This document shows positions 34,104 through 42,573 of a DNA stretch of 64,000 nucleotides, one piece after another. The position numbers were made by a program, and so were the translations under genes. This stretch comes from an uncultured Burkholderiales bacterium. Lineage in GTDB: Bacteria > Pseudomonadota > Gammaproteobacteria > Burkholderiales > Burkholderiaceae_C. Under the pieces are notes generated by a model. That model saw only the letters and a list, made by a program, of their open reading frames with translations. It did no database searches and was not told the DNA's origin. The DNA lies in the NCBI GenBank assembly GCA_903820745.1, contig CAIJIT010000289.1, positions 1 to 64,000 on the forward strand. Reading direction: 5' to 3'. The first letter of the stretch is position 1. Each line of letters starts with the position of its first letter.

Positions 34104-36134
34104 GTGAAAATTTTCACCATGGCAGCTGCGCTGCTTTTAGCGGCAGCGGCCGTTGAGGCGGCACCAGCGGCCTTGTTGCTGGTAGGTGATTCAACGATGG
34201 GCCCGCGCACCGGCTATGGCGACGCGCTATGCCAGCGGATGGATCCCTCGCTGGCCTGTCTGAACCTGGCGCGTGGCGGGCGCAGTAGCGCCAGCTATCG
34301 CAGCGAGGGACTCTGGGATCGGGTGCTGGCAAGACTGAAAGCCGGCCCGGTCGGCGTCAACCACTATGTATTGATCCAGTTCGGCCATAACGACCAACCT
34401 GGCAAACCGGGCCGATCGACCGATCTGGCAACCGAATTTCCTCAGAACCTGGCGCGTTATGTGGCCGATGTGCGGGCGGCGGGCGGCCGTCCCGTGCTGG
34501 TCACACCGCTGACGCGTCGCAGCTTCAAAGGCGCTGCGTTGCAAAACGATCTGTCGGGTTGGGCTGATGCCGCGCGGGCGGTCGCCAAAGCAGAACAGGT
34601 GCCGCTCATCGACCTGAATGCGCTCAGCGCTGCAGCAGTCCAGACCATGGGCAATGCCGAGGCCGATACGCTGGCGATGGCGCCACCACCCGCAGCCGGC
34701 GAGCCTGAAAAAGGTGGGAGCAACGGCTTCGACCGCACCCATCTGGGCGCCAAGGGCGCCTGCGTCTTTGCCGATTTGATGGCGAAAATCCTGGCCGAAC
34801 AGCTGCCCGCGTTTCGCGAAGCCTTTCTTCCCGGGCCGGATTGCGCCAGCCTCGGGGCTCAGACCGCCTGGCCGGGACTCAACCGCGCTACCTACGATGT
34901 ACCAGGCTGGGCAGTCGGGACGATCGGCGGGCGCGGTGGGCGCACCGTCAAAGTCACCAACCTGCAGGGCGCAGGGCCTGGCTCGCTGCGCGAAGCTGTG
35001 ACCGGCAGCGGTGCGCGCACCGTCGTTTTCGAGGTCGGCGGAGTCATCGACCTTGACAACCAGGGCCTGGCCATCCGCCAACCGTTCATCACCATTGCCG
35101 GCCAGACTGCACCGCACCCTGGCATCACCTTGATCCGTGGCGAAACCAAAATCGCCACGCATGATGTGATCGTGCAACACCTGATGTTCCGCCCTGGCGA
35201 GGCCGGCCAAGCCAAGCGCAGCGGCAAAGACATGGACGGCATCTCGACCACCGGTTCGGCCCACCAGGTGATCGTCGACCATTGCAGTTTTTCCTGGGCC
35301 AGCGACGAGAACCTGTCGATCAGCGGACCGCGCTTCAAGGGCGCCGATGTCGAGGCTTGGCGCCGCAACACCTCGCATGACATCACCTACAGCAACAACC
35401 TGATCTATGAGGGCTTGAGCGATTCGGTGCATGAAAAGGGTGAGCATTCCAAGGGCAGCCTGATTCATGACAACGCCACCGGCATCCTGCTGCTTGGCAA
35501 TGTCTACGCCTCAAACCGCGAGCGCAATGCACTTTTCAAAGGTGGCGTACAGGCGGCGATGGTCAACAACCTGATCTACAACCCAGGCGGCAAGGCCGTG
35601 CATTACAACCTGGTGGCGCATGAGTGGGTGGGCTACCCCTTCCTGACCGGCAAGCTGGCGCTGGTGGCCAATGTGCTGCGGCATGGCCCCGACACCAAGG
35701 GCAATACGCCGCTGTTCGCGCTCGGCGGCCAGGGCGATCTGGAACTGCATCTGCAGGACAACCTGGCGGTGGACGATGTCGGCCAGCCGGTCGCGCAGAC
35801 CGGCAGCTATACCCAGAGCACCGCCCGCATCATCAAGCCGCAGACGCCCTATCTGCCGCCCGATTTGCGCGTGCTGCCGGTGCAGGAATTGGAACAGGCG
35901 CTGCCTCTGACTGCTGGCGCCAGACCTTGGGACCGAGACCCGATCGACTTCAAACTACTCTCGGATGTGGCCGAGGGTCGCGGCAAGATCATCGACAGCG
36001 AACGCGACGGCGCTGCCCGCGGCTACCCGCGCTATGCGGCGACAAGGCTGGCGTTCGACACAGGCAACTGGCGGCAGGCCGATATGAGCCCGATGGCCGG
36101 CTGGGCATCGCTGTTTGACCGACAGCGTCGATGA
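34104..36134 (+). CDS. Rhamnogalacturonan acetylesterase (CE12-like) - pectate lyase fusion, secreted
   Basis: 676-residue exported two-domain enzyme. A signal peptide (MKIFTMAAALLLAAAAVEA) precedes an SGNH esterase domain at about residues 22-235 with LLLVGDSTMG (nucleophile Ser), NLARGGRSS, IQFGHNDQ and FDRTHLGAKGA (Asp/His), the rhamnogalacturonan acetylesterase pattern. The second domain (about 250-600) is a right-handed beta-helix pectate-lyase-like module with GAGPGSLREAV, FEVGGVIDL and HQVIVDHCSFSWASDENLSI. Deacetylation and cleavage would act on the same pectin region. GTG start at 34104 with AGAAGG upstream. Exact linkage specificity is unknown. Confidence 0.87.
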   Translation: MKIFTMAAALLLAAAAVEAAPAALLLVGDSTMGPRTGYGDALCQRMDPSLACLNLARGGRSSASYRSEGLWDRVLARLKAGPVGVNHYVLIQFGHNDQPGKPGRSTDLATEFPQNLARYVADVRAAGGRPVLVTPLTRRSFKGAALQNDLSGWADAARAVAKAEQVPLIDLNALSAAAVQTMGNAEADTLAMAPPPAAGEPEKGGSNGFDRTHLGAKGACVFADLMAKILAEQLPAFREAFLPGPDCASLGAQTAWPGLNRATYDVPGWAVGTIGGRGGRTVKVTNLQGAGPGSLREAVTGSGARTVVFEVGGVIDLDNQGLAIRQPFITIAGQTAPHPGITLIRGETKIATHDVIVQHLMFRPGEAGQAKRSGKDMDGISTTGSAHQVIVDHCSFSWASDENLSISGPRFKGADVEAWRRNTSHDITYSNNLIYEGLSDSVHEKGEHSKGSLIHDNATGILLLGNVYASNRERNALFKGGVQAAMVNNLIYNPGGKAVHYNLVAHEWVGYPFLTGKLALVANVLRHGPDTKGNTPLFALGGQGDLELHLQDNLAVDDVGQPVAQTGSYTQSTARIIKPQTPYLPPDLRVLPVQELEQALPLTAGARPWDRDPIDFKLLSDVAEGRGKIIDSERDGAARGYPRYAATRLAFDTGNWRQADMSPMAGWASLFDRQRR

Positions 36135-36232
36135 AGAAGCGCTTACGCCGACTCTTGCTCGGCGAAGCGGTGCTGGGCATGGACCCCGTGCATTGGCTGA
36201 ATCCAAACCCGCCCGATGACCATTGCACCTGA
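36131..36232 (+). CDS. Possible 33-residue small protein coupled to its neighbours
   Basis: A short open frame begins at an ATG overlapping the stop of the acetylesterase-lyase gene by 4 bp (ATGA) and ends inside the start of the YgjV-like gene (17-bp overlap). It encodes a basic, then Pro/Asp-rich peptide (MKKRLRRLLLGEAVLGMDP, ending PPDDHCT). No family is recognised. It may be a real small protein, a coupling leader for the next gene, or chance. Confidence 0.3.
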   Translation: MKKRLRRLLLGEAVLGMDPVHWLNPNPPDDHCT

Positions 36233-36731
36233 CTTGGCTTGGCTTTTGAGCCCCACCCAACTGAGCGGCTACGCGGCTTTTGTCCTCGGCATGGCTTGCT
36301 TCGCCCAGACCAACGACCGCCGCTTCAAGCTGTTTATGGCAGCCGAATGCGGCGCTTACATCCTGCATTTCGCGCTGCTGGGGCAAGCCACGGCAGTGGC
36401 GAGCACGGCGGTGTCGATGCTGCGTTCGCTGGCTTCGCTGCGCGGGCGGCGGCCGGCATTGGGCCTGTGTTTCGTGGCCTTGAGCCTGGCCTGTGGTGTT
36501 TGGCTGGCCGAGGGTTGGCAATCACTGCTGCCGATCGCGGCCTCGTGCATCGGCACCACCGCATTGTTCTTCATGCATGGGCGGCGCATGCGGGCCTGGA
36601 TGCTGCTCGGCACGCTGTTGTGGCTGGTCAACAATCTAGCGGTCGGCTCGATCGGAGGCAGCCTGCTGGAGGCCTGCCTGGCCTTGTCAAACCTGCGGAC
36701 GATCTGGCGCTGGCGCGAACACCCTGGCTGA
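36216..36731 (+). CDS. YgjV-family inner-membrane protein
   Basis: 171-residue membrane protein with about five helices resembling the YgjV (Imp-YgjV) family: an N-terminal SGYAAFVLGMACFAQTNDRR, then ECGAYILHFALLGQATAVAS, and a late LGTLLWLVNNLAVGSIGG helix. In enterobacteria ygjV sits beside uronate (uxa/exu) genes; that position next to pectin genes is repeated here. No transport function is proven. ATG at 36216. Convergent with kdgK, 15 bp away. Confidence 0.7.
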   Translation: MTIAPDLAWLLSPTQLSGYAAFVLGMACFAQTNDRRFKLFMAAECGAYILHFALLGQATAVASTAVSMLRSLASLRGRRPALGLCFVALSLACGVWLAEGWQSLLPIAASCIGTTALFFMHGRRMRAWMLLGTLLWLVNNLAVGSIGGSLLEACLALSNLRTIWRWREHPG

Positions 36732-36746
36732 CTGGCTGCCGACGGC

Positions 36747-37697
36747 TCAGGGACGCAGCAGATCGGCCATGGCCTCGACCGGGATCACCGCGCCGCGGTG
36801 CTGCACCACCCTTGCCGCCAGACGGTTGCCTGCTGCTGCTGCCAGCGCTGGCGTCAGACCCGAGATGCGCGCTGCCAGGTAGGCGCCCGCGAACGAATCG
36901 CCGGCGGCGGTGGTGTCCACGACCAGCGCCACCGGTTCGGTGGGCACAGCAATCGGAGCCAGACCTTCGCTGCGCACCCAGGTGGTTTGGGCGCCGCGCT
37001 TGACCACCACTTCGGGGCAGTTTGTGGCCAAGGCGCGTTCCAGGGCCGCCGCAGGCGAGCCGGCATCGCCCCACAGAGCCATCTCATCGTCAAGCGTCAA
37101 CAGGGCCAAGCTGGCATGGGTCAGCATCTGACTGAAGGCGGCTTTTGCGTCTTTGGCATCGCGCCACAAGCGCGGCCGGTAATTGTTGTCAAAAACCACC
37201 ATCGCCCCGCGCTCACGCAAGCGGCGAGCCAATTCGGCCAGGCGCTCACGCCCCTCGGGTGGCAGGATGGCCAGGCTGATGCCGCTGAGGTAAAGCGCAT
37301 CAATGTTGTCGATCTGTGTTTCCAGTGGCGTGAGTCCGGCCCCGAAGTCGAAATAGTCGCGCGCTGCGCTCTGCCCGCGCCAGTAGCTGAAATGCCTTTC
37401 GCCCTTGGCATCAACTTCGATCAGATACAAGCCTGGCAGCTTGCCGGCGATCCGGCGTACCAGCCCCAAGCCGAGGCCTTCATCGTGCCAGCGAACCAGC
37501 AAACCATCGCTCATGCTGTCATCGCCGAGCGCCGTGGCGTAATCCACCTGCAGACCCTGGCGACGGCCGCAACGTGCCAAGTAGACGGCTGTATTGAAGC
37601 TGTCTCCGCCGTAGCTATGCTGCATGGTGCCAAAGGCCTGACCTTGTAATTCGAGCATGCACTCGCCGAAGGAAACCACCCGGAAGGGTCTGGTCAT
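36747..37697 (-). CDS. kdgK: 2-dehydro-3-deoxygluconokinase (KDG kinase)
   Basis: 316-residue PfkB-family sugar kinase that phosphorylates 2-keto-3-deoxygluconate to KDPG, the step after KduD. It shows the N-terminal GECMLELQG, substrate-binding GGDSFNTAVYLARCG, and the PfkB anion-hole motif as DTTAAGDSFAGAYLA, the form typical of KdgK. The KDPG aldolase needed next is not in the window. ATG at 37697; divergent from udh over a 106-bp gap that holds a strong KdgR-like palindrome. Confidence 0.93.
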   Translation of the reverse strand: MTRPFRVVSFGECMLELQGQAFGTMQHSYGGDSFNTAVYLARCGRRQGLQVDYATALGDDSMSDGLLVRWHDEGLGLGLVRRIAGKLPGLYLIEVDAKGERHFSYWRGQSAARDYFDFGAGLTPLETQIDNIDALYLSGISLAILPPEGRERLAELARRLRERGAMVVFDNNYRPRLWRDAKDAKAAFSQMLTHASLALLTLDDEMALWGDAGSPAAALERALATNCPEVVVKRGAQTTWVRSEGLAPIAVPTEPVALVVDTTAAGDSFAGAYLAARISGLTPALAAAAGNRLAARVVQHRGAVIPVEAMADLLRP

Positions 37698-37713
37698 GGA
37701 ATACCCTGAAAAA

Positions 37714-37732
37714 AATGAAACAATGTTTTGAT
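37714..37732. promoter_or_regulatory. KdgR-like operator between kdgK and udh
   Basis: AATGAAACAATGTTTTGAT matches the KdgR consensus AATGAAACANTGTTTCATT at 15 of 18 fixed positions, with a perfect left half-site. It begins 17 bp upstream of the kdgK start and ends 72 bp before udh, so repressor binding would cover the kdgK promoter and could affect udh. Together with the site at 30498 it suggests a local KdgR regulon. Confidence 0.68.
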
Positions 37733-37803
37733 ATTCTACTGACCTTCAGAATCCTTGCTCAGCGGGTAGACCCTGAACCGCTTGTTCCCCCCAATTTTTC
37801 GCG

Positions 37804-38625
37804 ATGACAATTGCCTCCAGACCTTTTGAAAATCTGCTCCTGACAGGTGCGGCCGGCGCGCTTGGCCTGGTGCTTGCGGCGCCATTGCGACAAGCCTGTC
37901 AGAAGCTGGTTTTGTCCGACTTGGTGGGCGCGCTGGATGCGCGAGGTCTGGTCGAGGCCAGTCCCTGCGATCTGGCCGATGGCTCAGCGGTGATGGGATT
38001 GATGGCCGGCATCGACGCGGTGGTGCATTTTGGCGGCGTGTCTTTCGAAGGGCCGTTCGAGCCCATCCTGCAAGCCAATATCCGGGGTGTGCACAACCTC
38101 TACGAGGCGGCACGCCTGAACGGCGTGCGGCGGGTGGTGTTCGCCAGTTCAAACCATGTCACCGGTTGCTATGGCATCGAAGACCGGGTCTCGGCCACGC
38201 AGTCCGCCCGTCCCGACGGCAACTATGCCGTCAGCAAGTTGTTCGGCGAGGCGACGGCCCAGTTGTACTTCCACCGCTATGGCATCGAGACCGTGAGCTT
38301 GCGTATCGGCACGGCCACCGCTGAACCGCCGGACCGGCGCGCGCTGTCATCCTGGCTCAGCCATGCCGACCTGGTGCGCTTGGTGCTGGCAGCACTCACG
38401 GCGGTCGACGTGGGCGCTTTGGTGGTCTATGGCGTCAGCGCCAACAGCCAACGCTGGTACGACGCGGATGCCGAATGGGCCCGCATCGGCTACCAACCGC
38501 AGGACAACGCCGAGGCTTACCGTGACCGTATCGGCCATATCCTGGTCAGCCCTGATCCAAAGGCATTGCCGAATCTGCTGCAGGGCGGCAGTTTCCTGGG
38601 CTTCGGCCCGTTCGGCATGTCCTGA
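37804..38625 (+). CDS. udh: Uronate dehydrogenase (NAD-dependent, SDR type)
   Basis: 273-residue extended short-chain dehydrogenase oxidising D-galacturonate or D-glucuronate to the aldaro-lactone. The Rossmann motif is LLTGAAGALGLVL, and the family blocks VVHFGGVSFEGPFEPILQAN, VVFASSNHVTGCYG and NYAVSKLFGE (Tyr/Lys pair) match Agrobacterium and Pseudomonas Udh. It starts the oxidative uronate branch; the lactonase gene is downstream and the aldarate dehydratases are at 54-59 kb. ATG at 37804. Confidence 0.92.
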   Translation: MTIASRPFENLLLTGAAGALGLVLAAPLRQACQKLVLSDLVGALDARGLVEASPCDLADGSAVMGLMAGIDAVVHFGGVSFEGPFEPILQANIRGVHNLYEAARLNGVRRVVFASSNHVTGCYGIEDRVSATQSARPDGNYAVSKLFGEATAQLYFHRYGIETVSLRIGTATAEPPDRRALSSWLSHADLVRLVLAALTAVDVGALVVYGVSANSQRWYDADAEWARIGYQPQDNAEAYRDRIGHILVSPDPKALPNLLQGGSFLGFGPFGMS

Positions 38626-38844
38626 TTGGACCGATCAACCCAAGGCCCGACCCGAGGAGCAATCATCGCCACCGACCCTACCCTATCTGCTTGCAGATTG
38701 CTGATTCCGCAGATGAAGAAGGAGGGCAATGCCGCCGACTACGCGCTCAATGTCACCACCCATGCTTCACTGGTCGGCGCGCTGATGCTGGTGACTTATG
38801 TGCCCGGCTTCGCGATGTGGCTTCCCGATTTGCTGCTCAAATGA
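38626..38844 (+). pseudogene. Remnant of a TRAP transporter large permease (DctM-like)
   Basis: A 72-residue frame immediately after the udh stop joins two pieces of a DctM-type permease: LIPQMKKEGNAADYALNVTT resembles the mid-protein loop and helix, and LVTYVPGFAMWLPDLLLK resembles the C-terminal end of such permeases (about 430 residues normally). A large internal and N-terminal deletion is the simplest explanation. The stop still overlaps the next gene's ATG by 4 bp, so the original operon junction is preserved. TRAP genes often accompany udh. Assignment rests on two short matches. Confidence 0.5.
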
Positions 38845-39842
38845 GCGAACTCAGTCAAACTCTGGCCATGCCCAACGCTCCACACATCTGGTTTTCTCCG
38901 AACAGCCGCTACCCTGACCCGGCGGTCGAGGTGCTTGAGCCTGAGTTCTTGAAATACCGGGTCTACAGCAGCAGCGTCGAACAACTTGCCAGCGGCTGCC
39001 GCTGGTCCGAGGGGCCGCAGTGGTTCGGCGACCATCACTGCTTGCTCTGGAGCGACATCCCTGGCAACCGCATCCTGCGCTGGGACGAGGCATCGGGCTC
39101 GGTAAGCAGTTTCCGTGAGCCGTCGAATCAGGCCAATGGCCTGGCGCGCGACCGCCAGGGTCGGCTGCTGGCCTGCGAGCATCTGACACGGCGCGTCACC
39201 CGTACCGAGATCGATGGCAGCATCACCGTACTGGCCGATCGCTTTGACGGCAAACGCCTGAACTCACCGAATGACATCGTCTGCCAGCGCGACGGCAGCA
39301 TCTGGTTCACCGATCCCCCGTTCGGCATCCACGGCTGGTGGGAGGGCGAACCGGCCGCCCCCGAGCTGCCGCAGGCGGTCTATCGGATCGACCCCGATAG
39401 CGGCGCGCTGCATCAGGTGATCACCGATCTGGCCGGCCCTAACGGCCTGGCCTTTTCGCCTGACGAGTCAGTGCTCTATGTGGTTGAAAGTCGCGCTGCA
39501 CCCAGCCGGCTGGTCTGGGCCTACGACTTGGCTGTCGACGGCCAGCTCTCGAACAAGCGCCGGCAGATCGATGCCGAAGGCGCTGGTGCCCTTGACGGTA
39601 TCGCCGTCGACATGGACGGCAATATCTGGTGTGGCTGGGGCAGCGACGGGCGTCAAGGTGCATCGCCGGCTTTGCTCGACGGCGTACGTGTCTTCAATCC
39701 GCAAGGGCTGGCAATCGGACATATCCATTTGCCCGAGCGCTGTGCCAACCTTTGTTTTGGCGGCGAGCGTCGGAACCGGCTCTTCATGGCCAGCAGCCAC
39801 TCGCTTTACGCCATCTACGTCAACGTGCAGGGCGCCGGCTGA
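38841..39842 (+). CDS. SMP-30/gluconolactonase family lactonase (probable aldarolactonase)
   Basis: 333-residue six-bladed beta-propeller lactonase of the SMP-30/regucalcin family. Metal ligands are suggested by CRWSEGPQWFGDHH (Glu), KRLNSPNDIVCQRDGSIWFT (Asn) and LDGIAVDMDGNIWCGWG (Asp). Next to udh it probably opens the galactaro- or glucaro-lactone to the free aldarate used by GarD or GudD. ATG at 38841 overlaps the TRAP remnant's stop (ATGA). The frame is open upstream to 38691, but that part is not family-like. Confidence 0.85.
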   Translation: MSELSQTLAMPNAPHIWFSPNSRYPDPAVEVLEPEFLKYRVYSSSVEQLASGCRWSEGPQWFGDHHCLLWSDIPGNRILRWDEASGSVSSFREPSNQANGLARDRQGRLLACEHLTRRVTRTEIDGSITVLADRFDGKRLNSPNDIVCQRDGSIWFTDPPFGIHGWWEGEPAAPELPQAVYRIDPDSGALHQVITDLAGPNGLAFSPDESVLYVVESRAAPSRLVWAYDLAVDGQLSNKRRQIDAEGAGALDGIAVDMDGNIWCGWGSDGRQGASPALLDGVRVFNPQGLAIGHIHLPERCANLCFGGERRNRLFMASSHSLYAIYVNVQGAG

Positions 39843-39849
39843 ATGATGG

Positions 39850-40035
39850 GTGGCGCAATTGATTGCTGATGTCGATGAACCGGCCGCTGCAGCAGCATCC
39901 GGGATCGATCTTTTTGTCACCGGCGACAAGCGGGTTTTGAGCTGGAACGAACTGCAATTGACCACCTCGGCCATGCGCATCGTCTCGCCGCGTGAAGCCT
40001 GGGCGATCGTCACGGACCCAACTGCCGGCCATTGA
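39850..40035 (+). pseudogene. C-terminal fragment of a PIN-domain toxin
   Basis: A 61-residue frame encodes SGIDLFVTGDKRVLSWNELQ and MRIVSPREAWAIV, the last strands of a PIN nuclease domain (VTGDKR carries the fourth acidic residue, and the family ends IVSPREAxxLL). The first half with the other acidic residues and the cognate antitoxin are absent; a stop codon lies just upstream. A decayed toxin-antitoxin locus is likely. GTG would be the start if translated. Confidence 0.55.
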
Positions 40036-40091
40036 TCGACAGGGCATCGAAGACCTGCCGGCCTATGGGCGCGGCAGATCTGTGGGCCCGC

Positions 40092-41060
40092 TCAGCCTTC
40101 GACGACCGGGTTCTCGAGTTGGCCGACTTTCGACAGCTCGCAAGTGATCACGTCGCCGCCCTTGAGGTAGCCGGTGGCGGGCACCATGCCATCGACACCC
40201 GACCAGTTGCCGCCAAGGCTCTTGTCGGTCGACCAGGCGGTGCCGCTGGGCGTGCCGGTGATGATCACGGTGCCGGGCTGCAAGGTCATGTTGATCGAGA
40301 AGAAATGGATCAGTTCGGCACAGGTCCAGATCATTTGCGAGGTGCTGGAAATCTGCCGCAGCTCACCGTTGACCCATGACTTGACCATCAGTTGCTGCGG
40401 GTCGCCCACTTCGTCAGCCGTGGCGATGCAAGGCCCGATCGGCGCGCTGCCGTCGAACACCTTGCCGCGGCCGAGTTCGTACCAGTAGGAGCCATCAGGA
40501 CGCGGCCGCACCTGGCGGTCGCGGGCGGTGACATCGTTGACGATGGTGTAGCCGAATACATGGTCGAGCGCTTGATCAACCGGGATATGGCGGCCGGCCT
40601 TGCCGATCACGATCGCCAGTTCCACTTCGCCGTCGAGCTTGTTGGTCAGTCTGCGGTCGAGCACGATGGGCTGGCCCGGTCCGATTACGCAATCGCTGGT
40701 CTTGACGAAGAATTCGGGCTCGCGACCGCTGGTGTCGGCATTGGCTTTTTCCTTGTTGTGGCTCAGGTAGTTACTGCCCGAACACAGGATGGTGCGCGGC
40801 ATCAGCGGTGCGGCCAGCTTGGCGCTGGCCAGTGGCTGGCGGCCGATGCCTTTTTGTGCGCTGCTGGCGACGCAATGGCCCACCGCCGCCTTGACGCTGT
40901 CCCAGTTGGCGATCACCGACATCATGTCACCGAGTGAGACCAGTTGGGCTGAATCAAAGCAGGCCGTCTGGCCATGCACGGCCAGCAGGTCGACCAATTC
41001 ATCGCCATCGATAACGCCGATGCGGGTGCTGCCGTTTGCTATAAAACTGACCAGTTTCAT
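40092..41060 (-). CDS. Fumarylacetoacetate hydrolase family protein (1)
   Basis: 322-residue FAH-family enzyme, which usually cleaves C-C bonds in beta-diketo acids, decarboxylates oxaloacetate-type acids or hydrates dienoates. The metal-binding pattern is visible: GSNYLSHNKEK, the E-x-E in LDGEVELAIVIGKAGRHI, and GYTIVNDVTARDRQ. The N-terminus MKLVSFIANGSTRIGVIDGD is typical of the long members. Last gene of the minus-strand transporter operon, 46 bp after livF. The reaction cannot be named from sequence. Confidence 0.85.
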   Translation of the reverse strand: MKLVSFIANGSTRIGVIDGDELVDLLAVHGQTACFDSAQLVSLGDMMSVIANWDSVKAAVGHCVASSAQKGIGRQPLASAKLAAPLMPRTILCSGSNYLSHNKEKANADTSGREPEFFVKTSDCVIGPGQPIVLDRRLTNKLDGEVELAIVIGKAGRHIPVDQALDHVFGYTIVNDVTARDRQVRPRPDGSYWYELGRGKVFDGSAPIGPCIATADEVGDPQQLMVKSWVNGELRQISSTSQMIWTCAELIHFFSINMTLQPGTVIITGTPSGTAWSTDKSLGGNWSGVDGMVPATGYLKGGDVITCELSKVGQLENPVVEG

Positions 41061-41106
41061 GTGATTTTTTCCTGTCGTTGATGGTGGTTTTTGGTTCTGG
41101 ACTTGT

Positions 41107-41805
41107 TCAATGTTGTCCGACGCCGAGGTACTGACTTTGCATGGCCTCGTCTTCGAGCAGTTGCGCCGATGGAATGTCGAGTGCGATGTCGCCCGACACC
41201 ATCACCAGCAGGCGCGGTGCCACGGCGGCTGCGACGCGCAGGTTCTGCTCGACGATCAGCATCTTGATGCCCGACGCCGAGATCTCGTTCAACACATCGA
41301 CCAGCCGCTGCACGATCACCGGCGCCAGCCCTTCTGAGGGCTCGTCGAGAATCAAAAAGCTCGGCTGCCGCATCAGCGCGCGGCCGATCGCCAGCATTTG
41401 CTGCTCGCCGCCGGAAAGCTGGTTGGCGTAGTTCTTGCGGCGCTCGGCCAGCCGCGGGAATAGTTCGTAGATACCGGGAATGGTCCAGCGTTTGCCCGTG
41501 GCCTTGTCGTCAACCAGCAGCAAATGCTCTTCCACCGTCAGCGATTTGAAGATGCGCCGCCCCTGCGGCACGATGGCAATGCCAGCGCGGGCGATTTGGG
41601 TCGAGTTCATGGTCGACAGGTCTTGGCCCTGCCATTCGATCTGGCCGCTGACACGCGGCCCCATGCCGGTCAGCGCCGCGCAGACCGTGGTCTTGCCCAT
41701 GCCATTGCGGCCGACGATGCCCACCGGTTCGGTGCCGATTTCGAAGTTGATGCCATGCAGCACCTGGCTGGCGCCATAGCTGGCGCGCAAGTCGGTGATC
41801 TTCAT
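41107..41805 (-). CDS. livF: Branched-chain-type ABC transporter ATP-binding protein LivF
   Basis: 232-residue second ATPase of a HAAT-type (Liv) ABC importer. Walker A is GRNGMGKTT, the signature is QLSGGEQQMLAIGRALMRQP and Walker B is FLILDEPSEGLAP. ATG overlaps the livG stop by 4 bp. Liv-type systems also import aromatic acids, amides and urea; the enzyme neighbours here (FAH, amidohydrolase) suggest a carboxylic acid rather than an amino acid, which is inference. Confidence 0.92.
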   Translation of the reverse strand: MKITDLRASYGASQVLHGINFEIGTEPVGIVGRNGMGKTTVCAALTGMGPRVSGQIEWQGQDLSTMNSTQIARAGIAIVPQGRRIFKSLTVEEHLLLVDDKATGKRWTIPGIYELFPRLAERRKNYANQLSGGEQQMLAIGRALMRQPSFLILDEPSEGLAPVIVQRLVDVLNEISASGIKMLIVEQNLRVAAAVAPRLLVMVSGDIALDIPSAQLLEDEAMQSQYLGVGQH

Positions 41806-42563
41806 GCCGCCACTTTCATCGGCTCACCCAGATAAAGGCGGCGCACATCCTCGTTGGCGCGGATCTGCGCTGGCGTGCCGCTGGCCAGCAACTGCCCGTC
41901 TTTCATCACCGTGACGCGATCGGCCAGGTTCAAGGCGACATCCATGTCATGTTCGACGAACAGCAAGGTCAGGCTGCGCGGCAAGGCGGCGATCAAGGCG
42001 ACGAAGGCCCTGCGGTCATCCGGCGACAGGCCGGCGGCTGGTTCGTCAAGCAGCAGCAGGCGCGGCTTCGACGCCAGCGCCATGCCGAGCTCGAGCTGTT
42101 TTTTCTGGCCATGCGACAGCTGATCAACCCGGGTCTGCGCCAAGGCGCCGATGCCGACCTGGTGGCATAGCTGCAAGGCTTGCGCCACCCAGTCGCTGCC
42201 GGCGTCGATCTTGCGCAATGCCAGCCTGCCGCGATGGGCATCGCGCGAGGCGATGAAGATGTTCTCGAGCACCGTCAGACTGGTGAACAGCAGCGGCGTC
42301 TGGTAAGTGCGGCCCATGCCCAGCCGGCAGCGCTCCCAGGGCGGCAGCTTTGTGACCTCATGCTGTTCGAACAGCACGCTGCCCGAGGTGGCCGGCAAGT
42401 CGCCAGTGATGACGTTGAACATGGTCGTCTTGCCTGCGCCATTGGTACCCAGCAGCGCATGCCGCTCGCCTTGCATGACCTGCAGCGACACGTCATCAAT
42501 GGCGCGCAGGGCGCCAAAGTGCAGACAAATGTTGCTCAGGGTCAGGCAGGCTCGCGGGTCCAA
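41802..42563 (-). CDS. livG: Branched-chain-type ABC transporter ATP-binding protein LivG
   Basis: 253-residue first ATPase of the Liv-type importer. Walker A is GTNGAGKTT, followed by the LivG-specific insert region (GMGRTYQTPLLFTSLTVLENI), signature LSHGQKKQLELGMALASKP and LLLLDEPAAGLSPDD. The start is TTG at 42563 with AAGGGG about 7 nt upstream, 10 bp after livK; no ATG is near. Overlaps livF by 4 bp. Confidence 0.92.
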   Translation of the reverse strand: MDPRACLTLSNICLHFGALRAIDDVSLQVMQGERHALLGTNGAGKTTMFNVITGDLPATSGSVLFEQHEVTKLPPWERCRLGMGRTYQTPLLFTSLTVLENIFIASRDAHRGRLALRKIDAGSDWVAQALQLCHQVGIGALAQTRVDQLSHGQKKQLELGMALASKPRLLLLDEPAAGLSPDDRRAFVALIAALPRSLTLLFVEHDMDVALNLADRVTVMKDGQLLASGTPAQIRANEDVRRLYLGEPMKVAA

Positions 42564-42573
42564 GTTTTACCCC

